The position numbers were made by a program, and so were the translations under genes. A stretch of 64,000 bases of DNA from an uncultured Flavobacteriales bacterium (GTDB lineage: Bacteria; Bacteroidota; Bacteroidia; Flavobacteriales_G; Salibacteraceae): NCBI GenBank assembly GCA_913057205.1, contig CAJXNO010000003.1:49666-113665 (forward strand), given 5' to 3'. Of this stretch, positions 17,675 through 26,227 are shown in pieces (position 1 is the stretch's first letter; each line of letters begins with the position of its first letter). The notes beneath the pieces were generated by a model that was not told where the DNA came from, did not search any database, and saw only the letters and a list, made by a program, of their open reading frames with translations.

Positions 17675-18436
17675 TCAGATCAATCCCCCAAACAACAGGA
17701 TGGCAACGATCATCATCAGTACACCAACCATGGTCTGAAGCGCATCGATCGTGACCTTCTTCAGCAAACGTTTTCCAATGAATGCCCCGATGAACGCAGA
17801 TAAGGTGGCGAGTAAGATGAGTTTCCAGCTGGAGGTGATGAGCTGTGGGTCAAAGCTGCTGAAGTAAGTGGTGATCCGAATGCTGTCGATCAAACAGGCG
17901 ATCATCACCCCAGATGCGATGAAGGCTTCCTTGCTCAATCCTGCCTTGATGAGGAAGGCACTGCGCAAGGCACCTTGATGGCCGCTGAGTCCACCAAAGA
18001 AGCCGCTCAAAACACCACCGGGGATCAACCATTTCGGTGGAAGTTGGATCTCTTTCAAGCGCGGCATCAATTCAAACAAGGCAAAGACAAAGATCATCAG
18101 TCCGATCACGATGTTCAACACAGTGGTTTCCATGCTTGCGATGTGCACCACCTGATCTGCATCCGCCATCAATGCCAGCAGACGCGCACCCACATACGCA
18201 CCGCCGATGGCAGGCAAGCCGAATTTCGCCACCACCTTCCAATCGATGTGCTTCCCGATCAAGCTGAGCTTGAACAGGTTATTCAAGAAGTGTACAATGG
18301 CTGTGGCCGCCACCGCCAATTCTGGCGGGAGGAAGAGAATGAAGGCTGGCGTGAGCATGGTCCCCAATCCGAATCCCGAAAAGAAAGTCAACATGGAGGC
18401 GCCGAAGGCGACGAGAATAACGATCAAGTATTCCAT
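17675..18436 (-). CDS. TauE/SafE-family anion exporter
   Basis: A 253-aa membrane protein with about eight hydrophobic helices in two halves. Members export sulfite, sulfoacetate or related organosulfur anions. The first half shows MLTFFSGFGLGTMLTPAFILFL and the second IPGGVLSGFFGGLSGHQGALRSAFL, the paired glycine-rich motifs of the family. I chose ATG at 18436; the frame continues upstream only through a terminator-like hairpin. Seven T residues directly precede the ATG, leaving no Shine-Dalgarno. Regulation by the structured leader is likely, but the ligand or signal is unknown. No sulfur-metabolism genes are adjacent. Confidence 0.85.
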   Translation of the reverse strand: MEYLIVILVAFGASMLTFFSGFGLGTMLTPAFILFLPPELAVAATAIVHFLNNLFKLSLIGKHIDWKVVAKFGLPAIGGAYVGARLLALMADADQVVHIASMETTVLNIVIGLMIFVFALFELMPRLKEIQLPPKWLIPGGVLSGFFGGLSGHQGALRSAFLIKAGLSKEAFIASGVMIACLIDSIRITTYFSSFDPQLITSSWKLILLATLSAFIGAFIGKRLLKKVTIDALQTMVGVLMMIVAILLFGGLI

Positions 18437-18538
18437 AAAAAAACCGGAGTATTCAACTTGCTGCAAGTTGAATCTCCGGCGAAGCACCCCTGATTCCTGA
18501 CATAAGAATCAGTACTATCAACGCGGTGTGATTCAACT
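18437..18538 (-). promoter_or_regulatory. Structured leader / attenuator of the TauE-family gene
   Basis: The minus-strand leader ends in a long hairpin (arms 18464-18479 and 18444-18460, about 16 bp with one bulge) followed by seven T and then the ATG, which is an intrinsic terminator layout. Upstream, 18530-18538 can pair over 9 bases (AGTTGAATC with GATTCAACT) with 18466-18474, which is one arm of that hairpin, so the two pairings exclude each other. Between them is a 7-bp hairpin (18490-18496 with 18506-18512) and a possible CACC/GGTG closing stem. This is the architecture of an attenuator or riboswitch. I could not match it to a known class. Confidence 0.55.
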
Positions 18539-18611
18539 CACGTATGTTCACGCATTAATTTTAGACCATTGTACACTTTTTCACGATAAATCAAGCTAAG
18601 AACAGATTAAG

Positions 18612-19199
18612 ATGGCATTATCAGTAGCAGAATCATTGGCATTCATCCAGTCCAGGCGATCGATCTACCCGAAGGAGTTCGAAGGAACGGACGTAAGCAA
18701 GGAAGAGATCGAACAGCTCGCAGAGGCAGCGCGTTACGCGCCCACCCACAAGCATACAGAACCGTGGAGGTTTAAGATCTTCCAAGGTGAGGCCACGATG
18801 CGATTGGCAGAAGTACAGGTGAAAGCGCTTTTTCAAGCAAAAGGTGAGACGGAAATGACGCTCAAGAAGGCCGAGAAAATGCGCTTCAATGCCGCGCACT
18901 CGGGTGCGGTGATCGCCATTGTGATGCAGCGGGATGAATTGGAACGTGTGTCTGTAGAAGATGAGGTGTGGGCCGTAGCCTGCGCGGTGCAGAACATGCA
19001 CTTGCATGCGGCTTCGCTCGGACTGAGCGGTTTTTGGAGTACAGGAGCAGCGGTGAATTTCCCAGAGGTGAGAGCCCTGCTGGAGCTCAAAGAGAAAGAC
19101 CTGCACATGGGTTGGTTCTACCTGGGAAGATACAGCGCTGAAAAACCGAGGTTCAAGGAGCGTGCAAGGGTAAGTGAAGTTGCCACATTCATGAAGTAG
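18612..19199 (+). CDS. Nitroreductase-family flavoprotein
   Basis: A 195-aa FMN-dependent oxidoreductase of the nitroreductase fold, probably using NAD(P)H. The FMN-phosphate-binding opening is present (IQSRRSIYPKEFEG), followed by ARYAPTHKHTEPWRFKIF and the C-terminal LGLSGFWSTGAAV. It is divergent from the TauE-family gene across 175 bases. I see no strong TAnnTTTG element for it in that gap. The substrate is unknown. Confidence 0.9.
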   Translation: MALSVAESLAFIQSRRSIYPKEFEGTDVSKEEIEQLAEAARYAPTHKHTEPWRFKIFQGEATMRLAEVQVKALFQAKGETEMTLKKAEKMRFNAAHSGAVIAIVMQRDELERVSVEDEVWAVACAVQNMHLHAASLGLSGFWSTGAAVNFPEVRALLELKEKDLHMGWFYLGRYSAEKPRFKERARVSEVATFMK

Positions 19200-19214
19200 G
19201 GACGTCCTAAAAGC

Positions 19215-19253
19215 GTATGTGCCCTCACTCCACAAGGGAATTTGGGCACATAC
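19215..19253. other. Hairpin between convergent genes
   Basis: A perfect 10-bp inverted repeat (GTATGTGCCC at 19215-19224, GGGCACATAC at 19244-19253) with a 19-base loop lies between the nitroreductase and glycosyltransferase stops. It lacks a T-run on either strand, so it is not a standard intrinsic terminator. It may stabilise 3' ends of one or both mRNAs. Confidence 0.4.
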
Positions 19254-19304
19254 TATCAACCACCACTATGAAATTCTTAACGCTCTAGGAGCAGTTTTTT
19301 CAAT

Positions 19305-20432
19305 CTATCTTTCAATCATCGTATCTAACAACACCATTTTCACTTTGTTCGCCGTGTTATCCCAAGAAAAGCGTTGGCTTTGCTTCTTTCCTTCTGCGAT
19401 TAGTTTAAATCGTTGATTTTCAGATGAAAAAATTTCATTCATTCGATCAGCGATCGCCTCGATGTCATCCGGTTCAGCATAAAGTCCTGCGGCTCCCGCT
19501 ACTTCTGGTAAGGATGTTCGATGGCTCGTGATCACGGGGACACCCGCTTGCATGGCTTCAAGCAGTGGAATCCCGAAGCCTTCGAAATAGGAGGGGAACA
19601 CCAATGCTTCAGAACCACCGAGCGCTAGCACCATGTCTGATACCTCCAATCGGCCCGGAAGCGAAATATCACTGCGGTAAGGAGACGCGTCCAACGCCGA
19701 TTCCATTTCACCATACTTCCAAAGCGGATTGCCGACCAACACCAGTCGCGCCTCTCCACCACCTGCTCGGAAGCGATCAAATGCACGGATGATGCCATGC
19801 AGGTTCTTCCGATAGGAGAAGCTACCGACGAAGATGAAGTAGGGTTTACCCTCTCCGAATTGTTCCTGGGCGTTAACTTTTTCGGCTTGACTCAAAGGGC
19901 GATAAGCATCATTGCATCCATTGTAGGCTACTTCAATGTTGCTGCTCGGTATGCCATAGGTCTTTACGATGTCACGCTTCGAGTATTCGCTAACAGTCAG
20001 GATGCGCTCTGCCTTCTGCGCAAATAGCGGAAAATAATGCCGGTAGTACGTGCTGTACTTCTTTGGTAGGTCTTGTGGGCGGTGCTCAAAGTTCAGGTCG
20101 TGGATCACAGGGATCTGCGGAACATCCGTCTGCAAGCTCAGGAATCCATCAGGTGAAAAGAAAAGGTCGGCTTGCATATCACGCAGCGCAGCAGGTATCA
20201 CCATATCGAAGAAAACGCGATACAAGAGCGGATGCCTGGTAGGAGGGTAGCGGTAAACGCCCTTCACGTTATCGGCATAGATGAATTGCTTATCAAACGG
20301 ACGATCGAAGATGAAGGTGAATTGGTGCTCAGGCATCAACTTCACGAGACGTGAGAGCACATCGTGGCTGAACCATCCGATCCCGTCCAGTTTTCCGGAT
20401 TGCAATAAGCGTGTATTTACGGCGATATGCAC
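19305..20432 (-). CDS. Glycosyltransferase, GT4 family
   Basis: A 375-aa retaining GT-B glycosyltransferase. The C-terminal donor-binding half shows IFVGSFSYRKNLHGIIRAF and the E-x7-E motif EGFGIPLLEAMQAGVPVITS. The N-terminal half carries PVIHDLNFEHRP and ILTVSEYSKRDIVKTYG, typical of mannosyl- or rhamnosyl-transferases of surface polysaccharide pathways. The start is GTG at 20432, whose MHIAVNTRLL opening aligns with the family. A -7-like element sits 5 bases upstream. Sugar and acceptor are unknown. Confidence 0.92.
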   Translation of the reverse strand: MHIAVNTRLLQSGKLDGIGWFSHDVLSRLVKLMPEHQFTFIFDRPFDKQFIYADNVKGVYRYPPTRHPLLYRVFFDMVIPAALRDMQADLFFSPDGFLSLQTDVPQIPVIHDLNFEHRPQDLPKKYSTYYRHYFPLFAQKAERILTVSEYSKRDIVKTYGIPSSNIEVAYNGCNDAYRPLSQAEKVNAQEQFGEGKPYFIFVGSFSYRKNLHGIIRAFDRFRAGGGEARLVLVGNPLWKYGEMESALDASPYRSDISLPGRLEVSDMVLALGGSEALVFPSYFEGFGIPLLEAMQAGVPVITSHRTSLPEVAGAAGLYAEPDDIEAIADRMNEIFSSENQRFKLIAEGKKQSQRFSWDNTANKVKMVLLDTMIER

Positions 20433-20437
20433 AGCGG

Positions 20438-20445
20438 CGAATGTA
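20438..20445 (-). promoter_or_regulatory. -7-like element of the glycosyltransferase, 5 bases before GTG
   Basis: The minus strand reads TACATTCG, then 5 bases (CCGCT), then the GTG start. Initiation would be at the start codon, giving a leaderless GUG mRNA. No -33 TTG was seen. Confidence 0.45.
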
Positions 20446-20466
20446 GCGTAGAACGGTTTAACGGGA

Positions 20467-21579
20467 TCATGCGCTAGGCTTCGTCAAGGAGATCGTAGCT
20501 CTGATCGGTCGATGATCGCTCAGCGTGACCTTTTCAGTGCTGAAGGCGTTCACCGTCAATCGGGGATCCACTAATATGAAATCGATCCGCAGCATGGGGT
20601 AGAGCCCGATGTAGGTGCTGCCCACGCCGTTGCCCTGCAACACGTAGGCGTCCTGCAAACCTTCACTCAGAATGTTGTAAGCAAAGCTGGCTGGCGTGTC
20701 GTTGAAATCGCCGGTAACGATGACCGGGTGGGGTGATGCATCGATCGCTTCGCGGATCACTTTTGCCTGTTTGGCGCGCCGCTTGAAACCGGTGGCCAGT
20801 CGCTGCGAGATGATCTGGAGGTCCTTGAGTTGTCCTTCCTGATCGTTCGTCTCCAAGTGCTTGTTGATGTCTTTCTCCAAGCCGGAAAGGTGCACCGAAG
20901 CCAGATGGATGTTGAAGAAGCGCAGGGTATCTTTTCCGATCAGAATATCGGTGAAGATGGCGATGTTGTTCATCGCGGTATCGAGGTGGATGCGTTCACG
21001 ATGGAGGATGGGTGCCTTGGAAAGCGTGGCGATGCCGAACTTGCTCATGCCTTCGTGCAGGATCGCGGTGAACTCTTCATGGACTTCGGTGCCTACTTCA
21101 TGATCCAAGAGGGTATCGAGCGTGTTGAAATAGCTGTTTTTGTTTGAGTTGAAGAACTCTTGGAAGCAGTGTACATCGCTCTTGGTCTCGCTCAGGTAGT
21201 CGAGAATCTCGTTGCGGGTGCTTTCATTGCCCTTCCAGTTGTACAGATCAAAGAGTCGCACATTGAAACTCATCACTTCAAACGATGCGCTGTCAGGCTC
21301 GGTCGATTCATTGAAGAATTGCAGGTGTTTCGCCACAGTACTCCAGCTCAAGGCGATCACGGACACATTGATCAGGGCAAACTTTGGTTTCAGCATCAAC
21401 CAACCAAGCAGCAACACTACATTCAACAGAAAGATCGGCAGAAAGGCTAAACCGAAGAAGGCAGGAAAGAGGAAGGTGTTCGGGTCTACCAGATGTGCTG
21501 AACTGCTCAAGAGCAATGCAACCGCAAAGATGAGGTTGAGGGTAAGGAGGGTTGATTTAAGAAGCGAGCGACCGTTCAA
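20467..21579 (-). CDS. Membrane-anchored endonuclease/exonuclease/phosphatase-family protein
   Basis: A 370-aa EEP-fold metal-dependent hydrolase. Two or three N-terminal membrane helices (residues about 8-30 and 36-62) tether it, with the catalytic domain from about residue 100. Active-site motifs are MSFNVRLFDLYNW, FQEFF, VTGDFNDTPAS and LSDHRPI. The substrate (nucleic acid, phospholipid or inositol phosphate) cannot be told. No in-frame ATG exists before the helices. The likely start is TTG at 21579, 21 bases after the rhomboid stop and in the same frame. In Flavobacteriia I recall this gene following mutL and two rhomboids. Confidence 0.88.
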   Translation of the reverse strand: MNGRSLLKSTLLTLNLIFAVALLLSSSAHLVDPNTFLFPAFFGLAFLPIFLLNVVLLLGWLMLKPKFALINVSVIALSWSTVAKHLQFFNESTEPDSASFEVMSFNVRLFDLYNWKGNESTRNEILDYLSETKSDVHCFQEFFNSNKNSYFNTLDTLLDHEVGTEVHEEFTAILHEGMSKFGIATLSKAPILHRERIHLDTAMNNIAIFTDILIGKDTLRFFNIHLASVHLSGLEKDINKHLETNDQEGQLKDLQIISQRLATGFKRRAKQAKVIREAIDASPHPVIVTGDFNDTPASFAYNILSEGLQDAYVLQGNGVGSTYIGLYPMLRIDFILVDPRLTVNAFSTEKVTLSDHRPIRATISLTKPSA

Positions 21580-21600
21580 GGTGGTGGAGATTTGATGCGT

Positions 21601-22500
21601 CTATTTCTTACTCAACTTGAAGAGGAATTCCTTCTCTTCTTTGGTCAAGTTATCGTATCCAGATTTTGAGATCTTATCGAGAATGGCGTCGGTCTTTGCT
21701 TGCACCTCTGAGGCATTCGCATCGGTTGAATTGCGCTTGCTGGAAGTAGCTTTAGCGCCTGCCGTCTGCTTCACCCTTGGGTCTTTGTCTACCACTTTCA
21801 GTTTCGGCTTCTTCTTGAATAGCTCGCCCAAAGAAGCGAACCAGTTGTAGAACGAAAGCGCGTAGTCCTTCCCTTGGTTCAGTCCGCGCACATAGAAGTA
21901 ACCCATAGCCGCTCCGCCAAGGTGGGCGATTTTACCACCCATATTGCTGCTGAAATCAAGCACGGTGGAGATCAAGAAGATCACCAAGGCGACGTACTTC
22001 AATTTGACCGTTCCGAACAACAGCAGGTTCAAGGTGTATTCTGGAAAACGCGCTCCAGAAGCCACTACGATCGCCATAACAGCGGCAGATGAACCAACTA
22101 GGATGGTCGATGGCATGGTTTCTCCGCTTAGAAAGATGATGTTGTACACCAACAAGTAAAGCGCACCACCGGCCAAACCGCCCAAGAAGTACAATGCGCT
22201 CAGGCGTTGGTCTCCCATGAAATCACCGAAGATGCGTCCGAACCAGTAGAGCATGTACATATTGAATACCACGTGCCACAAGCCGCCATGTAAGAACATG
22301 TAGGACACGATGGTCCAGGGTGTCCAGATGAAGTCGTTCAATAAAGCAGGTAAGGCGACCCATTCCAAGATGGCCCGTTCATTTCCGCTCATGAAAAGAT
22401 GCGCGATCACATTCACCACCAAGAAGATGGATGCGTTGATCACGATCATCTGTCCGACGAAGTGATTTCCTCTGAATAATTTCTTTAGATCTTCAAACAT
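21601..22500 (-). CDS. Rhomboid-family intramembrane serine protease (with C-terminal extension)
   Basis: A 299-aa membrane protease that cuts substrates within the bilayer. Visible are the WR-like loop region HGGLWHVVFNMYMLYWFG, the catalytic serine in VGSSAAVMA, and the catalytic histidine in IAHLGGAAMGYFYV. A soluble tail (residues about 225-299) rich in Lys/Ser ends in YDNLTKEEKEFLFKLSKK, a short C-terminal domain often seen on Bacteroidota rhomboids. It is a paralogue of the rhomboid at 23418-24284. Normally the two are adjacent, but here an AT-rich gene separates them. Confidence 0.93.
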   Translation of the reverse strand: MFEDLKKLFRGNHFVGQMIVINASIFLVVNVIAHLFMSGNERAILEWVALPALLNDFIWTPWTIVSYMFLHGGLWHVVFNMYMLYWFGRIFGDFMGDQRLSALYFLGGLAGGALYLLVYNIIFLSGETMPSTILVGSSAAVMAIVVASGARFPEYTLNLLLFGTVKLKYVALVIFLISTVLDFSSNMGGKIAHLGGAAMGYFYVRGLNQGKDYALSFYNWFASLGELFKKKPKLKVVDKDPRVKQTAGAKATSSKRNSTDANASEVQAKTDAILDKISKSGYDNLTKEEKEFLFKLSKK

Positions 22501-22581
22501 GTCTATAATAAGACGTTTTCTTTGGTTTCGGGTATTGCCTTAGTGACCAAAGAAAAGGTTCCTTACACACTATTAGGTCTT

Positions 22582-23361
22582 TCAATTCTTATTGCTAACA
22601 CCGTTCTCAATTCTTGAAGCAATCATATCCCACAGGCATAATCTGTGTTCCAGAGACTCTTTTGCCACACTTAAGGCATCACTCCATTTATCAGCATCAT
22701 CTCCACACAGCTTTTCTATCATTTGGAGTGAGAGCGGGCCGTGTTCATCACCGTCCAATTCAATGTGTCGTTCGAGATAAAATTTAAGCTTTTTGAACTT
22801 TTTGTTCTCAGGATCAGTGCTTTTGAGTATTTCGATGAACATGTCGGGAATGACATCTTCTCTACCAAAGGTGAAGGCAGAAGCGACCATGTGAGGCTTT
22901 TTTGAAGCAATCACCCGAAAAGTATATTTCAAGAAGTCAACAGTTTCTTTATCTCGAATACATGTTTTCAAGGCCTTGTTAATATCCATTTCCTCTCTGA
23001 TAAGTCTAATAAAAGTATCTATTTCCTCAGTGTTGGCTCCAATTTGACGCATAGCGTCCAAATACATCTCAAAGTGGCTCTTAGGCTCGCCAATCTCATT
23101 CAGGTCGCTTTCTTCCGCAAAAACGATTTCATTTACGAATCGTGTTAATGCTGGATCATTTGAAGGGGTCCAAGGAACGCTAAGAGTCGTTAAAGTCGAC
23201 TGAAGTGCTTTTAAAAGAGACATGAAATCCCAAACCGCGAAGACATGACTTTTCATGAATACCCTCACATCTTCAATTGAATTTAGATGCTGATAAAGTC
23301 TATGATTGTTCAATCGATTTCTCAAGGGGGCTATCTCCAGCTCAATATGCTTCACACTCAT
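22582..23361 (-). CDS. DUF3050 family protein (heme-oxygenase-like fold), probably acquired
   Basis: A 259-aa protein. I chose ATG at 23361 ([17 protein letters not shown]) because the 29 upstream codons are intergenic-looking. The DUF3050 core is plain: [20 protein letters not shown], then [40 protein letters not shown] and [16 protein letters not shown]. The family is predicted to be all-helical and heme-oxygenase-like, and its biochemistry is largely undescribed. The DNA is visibly richer in A/T than its neighbours and uses many A/T-ending codons. It interrupts a mutL-rhomboid-rhomboid run, which suggests horizontal gain. Confidence 0.85.
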   Translation of the reverse strand: MSVKHIELEIAPLRNRLNNHRLYQHLNSIEDVRVFMKSHVFAVWDFMSLLKALQSTLTTLSVPWTPSNDPALTRFVNEIVFAEESDLNEIGEPKSHFEMYLDAMRQIGANTEEIDTFIRLIREEMDINKALKTCIRDKETVDFLKYTFRVIASKKPHMVASAFTFGREDVIPDMFIEILKSTDPENKKFKKLKFYLERHIELDGDEHGPLSLQMIEKLCGDDADKWSDALSVAKESLEHRLCLWDMIASRIENGVSNKN

Positions 23362-23417
23362 TTCGAATAATCTTTCATTTAGACATTCAACTATATAAAA
23401 AGAATAGGGTTCAAAAT

Positions 23418-24284
23418 TTATCGCCAACGTTGGCCAGTTTTTTCCCAATACTTGATCAGCAAGAAGCCGAAAAGCATCCCACCGAGGTGGGCAAAGTGAG
23501 CAACGTTGTCGCCCGGATTGTTCTGAAACGCTGATACCAACTCCATCACACCATAGCCGATCACGAAGTATTTCGCCTTGATCGGAATGGGCAAGAAAAT
23601 CATGAACAACCGCACATTAGGGAACATCATCCCGAAGGCCAACAAGATGCCAAACAAGGAACCCGACGCTCCTACTACGTTCGGAAGGTTCATGTAGTGC
23701 TCCAGGTAGTTCTGGAAAAAGAAGGTCGACTTGCGCAAGGCTTCTGCATTATCCGGTTCTAGCCGCAAGGTTTGCGCTTGGTTGTAGTAAAAGTCGTTTA
23801 CCGCAGCATACATATCCGGAAACTGGTACTGGCTGATATAATTGCCCCACGAGTGACTGTCGGTAAACGCCAAGATCGCGTCGGCATTGGGTTGGTTGAT
23901 GATCATTTCCATCTGCGAGATCACCGGAGCGATGTCGATGTAGATCGTAACATAATGCAGAAAGGCGGCGCCAAAACCGGTGAGGAGGTAGTAGATCAAG
24001 AATTTCTTACTGCCCCAAACGTTCTCGATGGCCGAGCCGAACATCCACACGGCGAACATATTGAAGAAGATGTGGCTTATGTCGCCATGCATGAACATGT
24101 AGCTGACGATCTGGAATGGGTTGAACTTCTCACTTTCGAAGTAGTGCAATCCCAGCATATCGCGGAGGTCTATCCCAAATGAACTCTGAAAAGTGAGTGT
24201 AGCAAGGAACATTAGACCATTGATGATCAAGAGATTCTTCACCACGGGTGGCATCATGCTCCACCGTCCGCTACCTAATTGCAT
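23418..24284 (-). CDS. Rhomboid-family intramembrane serine protease
   Basis: A 288-aa membrane protein with the rhomboid core: [19 protein letters not shown], the catalytic serine in [14 protein letters not shown], and the catalytic histidine in [16 protein letters not shown] long loop of about 75 residues (residues roughly 125-200, with [18 protein letters not shown]) sits between the second and third core helices, longer than in minimal rhomboids. Its ATG overlaps the mutL stop by one base, indicating coupled translation. Confidence 0.93.
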   Translation of the reverse strand: MQLGSGRWSMMPPVVKNLLIINGLMFLATLTFQSSFGIDLRDMLGLHYFESEKFNPFQIVSYMFMHGDISHIFFNMFAVWMFGSAIENVWGSKKFLIYYLLTGFGAAFLHYVTIYIDIAPVISQMEMIINQPNADAILAFTDSHSWGNYISQYQFPDMYAAVNDFYYNQAQTLRLEPDNAEALRKSTFFFQNYLEHYMNLPNVVGASGSLFGILLAFGMMFPNVRLFMIFLPIPIKAKYFVIGYGVMELVSAFQNNPGDNVAHFAHLGGMLFGFLLIKYWEKTGQRWR

Positions 24285-26131
24285 CAGTCAAAAATTTTAT
24301 CCAGCATACCACCATTCATCAACACAAATGTGGGCCTTCCGTTCAAATCATGCTGGGGCGACATACATCGCATCAGCGTACGGAATAGGGATAGCATTTC
24401 TTGTGCCTTTAGTTCTTTTCCTGACTTGATGGCAGAACGTTGCGCCATGCTTTTGACCACTTTGCCGCGCAATTCGCCTTCATCGGTCGGTCGATCCTCT
24501 CTCAGGTCATCGATGAATCCGCCCAGGACATCGGCAACGTTCATCTCTGTGCAAGCCGTAGGAACAGCTCGAATGATGAAGCTGTTGTTCCCAAAGCTTT
24601 CGATATCGAACCCGATGGAGTGGAGGGTTTCCTGTAAGCCCTTCAACAATGCAGCATCCTGCGCAGAAAGCTCGATCTGGGTTGGGAAGAGGCTCTGCTG
24701 TGATGCGTGCTGATCGCTCATCAACGCCGCCTCGAAGGTTTCAAAAAGGATGCGCGTATGCGCTCGGTACTGGTGCAAGAGGAAGATGCCTTCTTGACTC
24801 TGCACCAAAATGTATTTCAGTCCGATTTGTCGAACGATCGTATTGTCATCATCCCCCGATAGCTCGAGCAGTTGCTCTTGTTCTTGGCTGATCGGCTCTT
24901 CCTGACGGGATGGCATCTTTTGCTCCAGACCTTCATAGACCTTCTCCCAGCCTGCGCTGCTGGTGCGGTGCTGGAATGCATTGCCGCGCTCCCATTGCTT
25001 TTTCTGCTCCGCAGGCTGTTCCTGGTCGAATGGATTGAAGTTCGGGTTCACCGTTACACCAGGCGGTTCGGGCTTTGCTCCCTTAGCCGGAGGAAGGATG
25101 TCGAAACTCTCCTCCCGTTCAAAATCAATGCTCGGCGATACGTGGTACTGTCCGATAGAGCGCTTTACCGCGCTTCTGAGGATGGCATAAATGCTCTTTT
25201 CGTCTTCGAATTTGATCTCCGTCTTGGTCGGGTGGATGTTGACGTCGATGGCTTCCGGCTCCACGTCGAAGTAGATGAAGTAAGAGGGGTGATGCCCGCT
25301 TTGAATCAATCCTTCGAAGGCCTGCTGGATGGCGTGGTGGAAATAAGAGCTCTTGAAGAAACGGTTGTTCACGAACAAGAACTGTTCACCGCGGGTCTTC
25401 CGCGCAGATTCGGGTTTGCCGATGAAGCCACTGATCTTCACGAGATCGGTTTCTTCTTCAACGGGTACTAACTTCTCGTTGTACGACTTCCCCATGATGC
25501 CGATCACACGCTGGCGCACCGGTGCTTTTGGCAAAAAGAAGAGCTCTTGCTCATTGTGAAAAAGCTTAAACTCCACCTCAGGGTTCACCAAAGCCACCCG
25601 CTCGAACTCATCGATGATGTGACGCATCTCTACCGCGTCGGATTTAAGGAATTTGCGCCGAGCAGGGGTATTGAAGAACAGGTTCTTCACACTGATGGAG
25701 GTTCCGCGTTCAAAGGCACAGACCTCTTGAAACTTCACTTTTGAACCCTCGGCCATCAAGTGCGTGCCCACCTTGCGGTCTTCCGAGCGTGATTTCATCT
25801 CCAGTTGCGCCACCGCTGCGATACTCGCCAAGGCCTCGCCACGGAATCCCATGGTTTGAATGTGGAAGAGGTCGTCGGTCTTCGAGATCTTAGAGGTGGC
25901 ATGCCGCTCCAGGCTCATGCGGGCATCGGCTTCGCTCATGCCCTTGCCGTCGTCTACCACTTGGATCAAGGCTTTGCCCGAATCCTTCACGATGAGTTGG
26001 ATATGCTCCGCACCCGCGTCTACGCTGTTCTCGAGCAATTCTTTGACCACCGACGCAGGTCGTTGAATGACTTCACCCGCCGCGATCTGGTTGGCAAGGG
26101 CATCCGGAAGGAGTTTGATGACATCTGGCAT
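24284..26131 (-). CDS. mutL: DNA mismatch repair protein MutL
   Basis: A 615-aa GHKL ATPase of mismatch repair. The N-terminal ATPase motifs are intact: LLENSVDAGAEHIQL, VVDDGKGMSEAD, GFRGEALASI and RGTSISVKNLFFNTPARRKFL. A proline-rich linker (residues about 340-430) joins the C-terminal dimerisation domain. The endonuclease metal motif (DQHA-x2-E-x4-E in active family members) reads LLHQYRAHTRILFE from about residue 451, so D, H and the first E are replaced. The later C-x-R and CPHGRP motifs are also altered (MAQRSAIKSG; SPQHDLNGRPT). Nicking activity is doubtful. It heads the rhomboid operon. Confidence 0.97.
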   Translation of the reverse strand: MPDVIKLLPDALANQIAAGEVIQRPASVVKELLENSVDAGAEHIQLIVKDSGKALIQVVDDGKGMSEADARMSLERHATSKISKTDDLFHIQTMGFRGEALASIAAVAQLEMKSRSEDRKVGTHLMAEGSKVKFQEVCAFERGTSISVKNLFFNTPARRKFLKSDAVEMRHIIDEFERVALVNPEVEFKLFHNEQELFFLPKAPVRQRVIGIMGKSYNEKLVPVEEETDLVKISGFIGKPESARKTRGEQFLFVNNRFFKSSYFHHAIQQAFEGLIQSGHHPSYFIYFDVEPEAIDVNIHPTKTEIKFEDEKSIYAILRSAVKRSIGQYHVSPSIDFEREESFDILPPAKGAKPEPPGVTVNPNFNPFDQEQPAEQKKQWERGNAFQHRTSSAGWEKVYEGLEQKMPSRQEEPISQEQEQLLELSGDDDNTIVRQIGLKYILVQSQEGIFLLHQYRAHTRILFETFEAALMSDQHASQQSLFPTQIELSAQDAALLKGLQETLHSIGFDIESFGNNSFIIRAVPTACTEMNVADVLGGFIDDLREDRPTDEGELRGKVVKSMAQRSAIKSGKELKAQEMLSLFRTLMRCMSPQHDLNGRPTFVLMNGGMLDKIFD

Positions 26132-26227
26132 GAAGCTGCAAAGGTGGGAAGTCCAAACCGGTTTTTACCTCCAATCCATCACTCTTTTTCCAACGTGTTC
26201 TGAACCAGGTTGTAAACATATCCAACC

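Noticed and set aside
18484..18490. TPP riboswitch in the TauE leader (GGGGTGC on the minus strand)
   Set aside because: The start motif and nearby GGAGATT look similar, but the CUGAGA and ACCUGAUC-to-GCGUAGGG parts of the TPP fold are absent, and no thiamine gene is downstream.
19215..19253. Intrinsic terminator between nitroreductase and glycosyltransferase
   Set aside because: The stem is good, but neither strand has a T-run after it and the loop is 19 bases, so I list it only as a hairpin.
22516..22556. Inverted repeat as a terminator or insertion-sequence end beside the DUF3050 gene
   Set aside because: The 11-bp stem has no T-run on either strand and no matching repeat at the other side of the gene, so it supports neither.
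24872..25471. 199-aa reading frame opposite mutL
   Set aside because: It is antisense to the conserved ATPase and linker part of MutL, has leucine- and arginine-rich low-complexity sequence, and no family resemblance.
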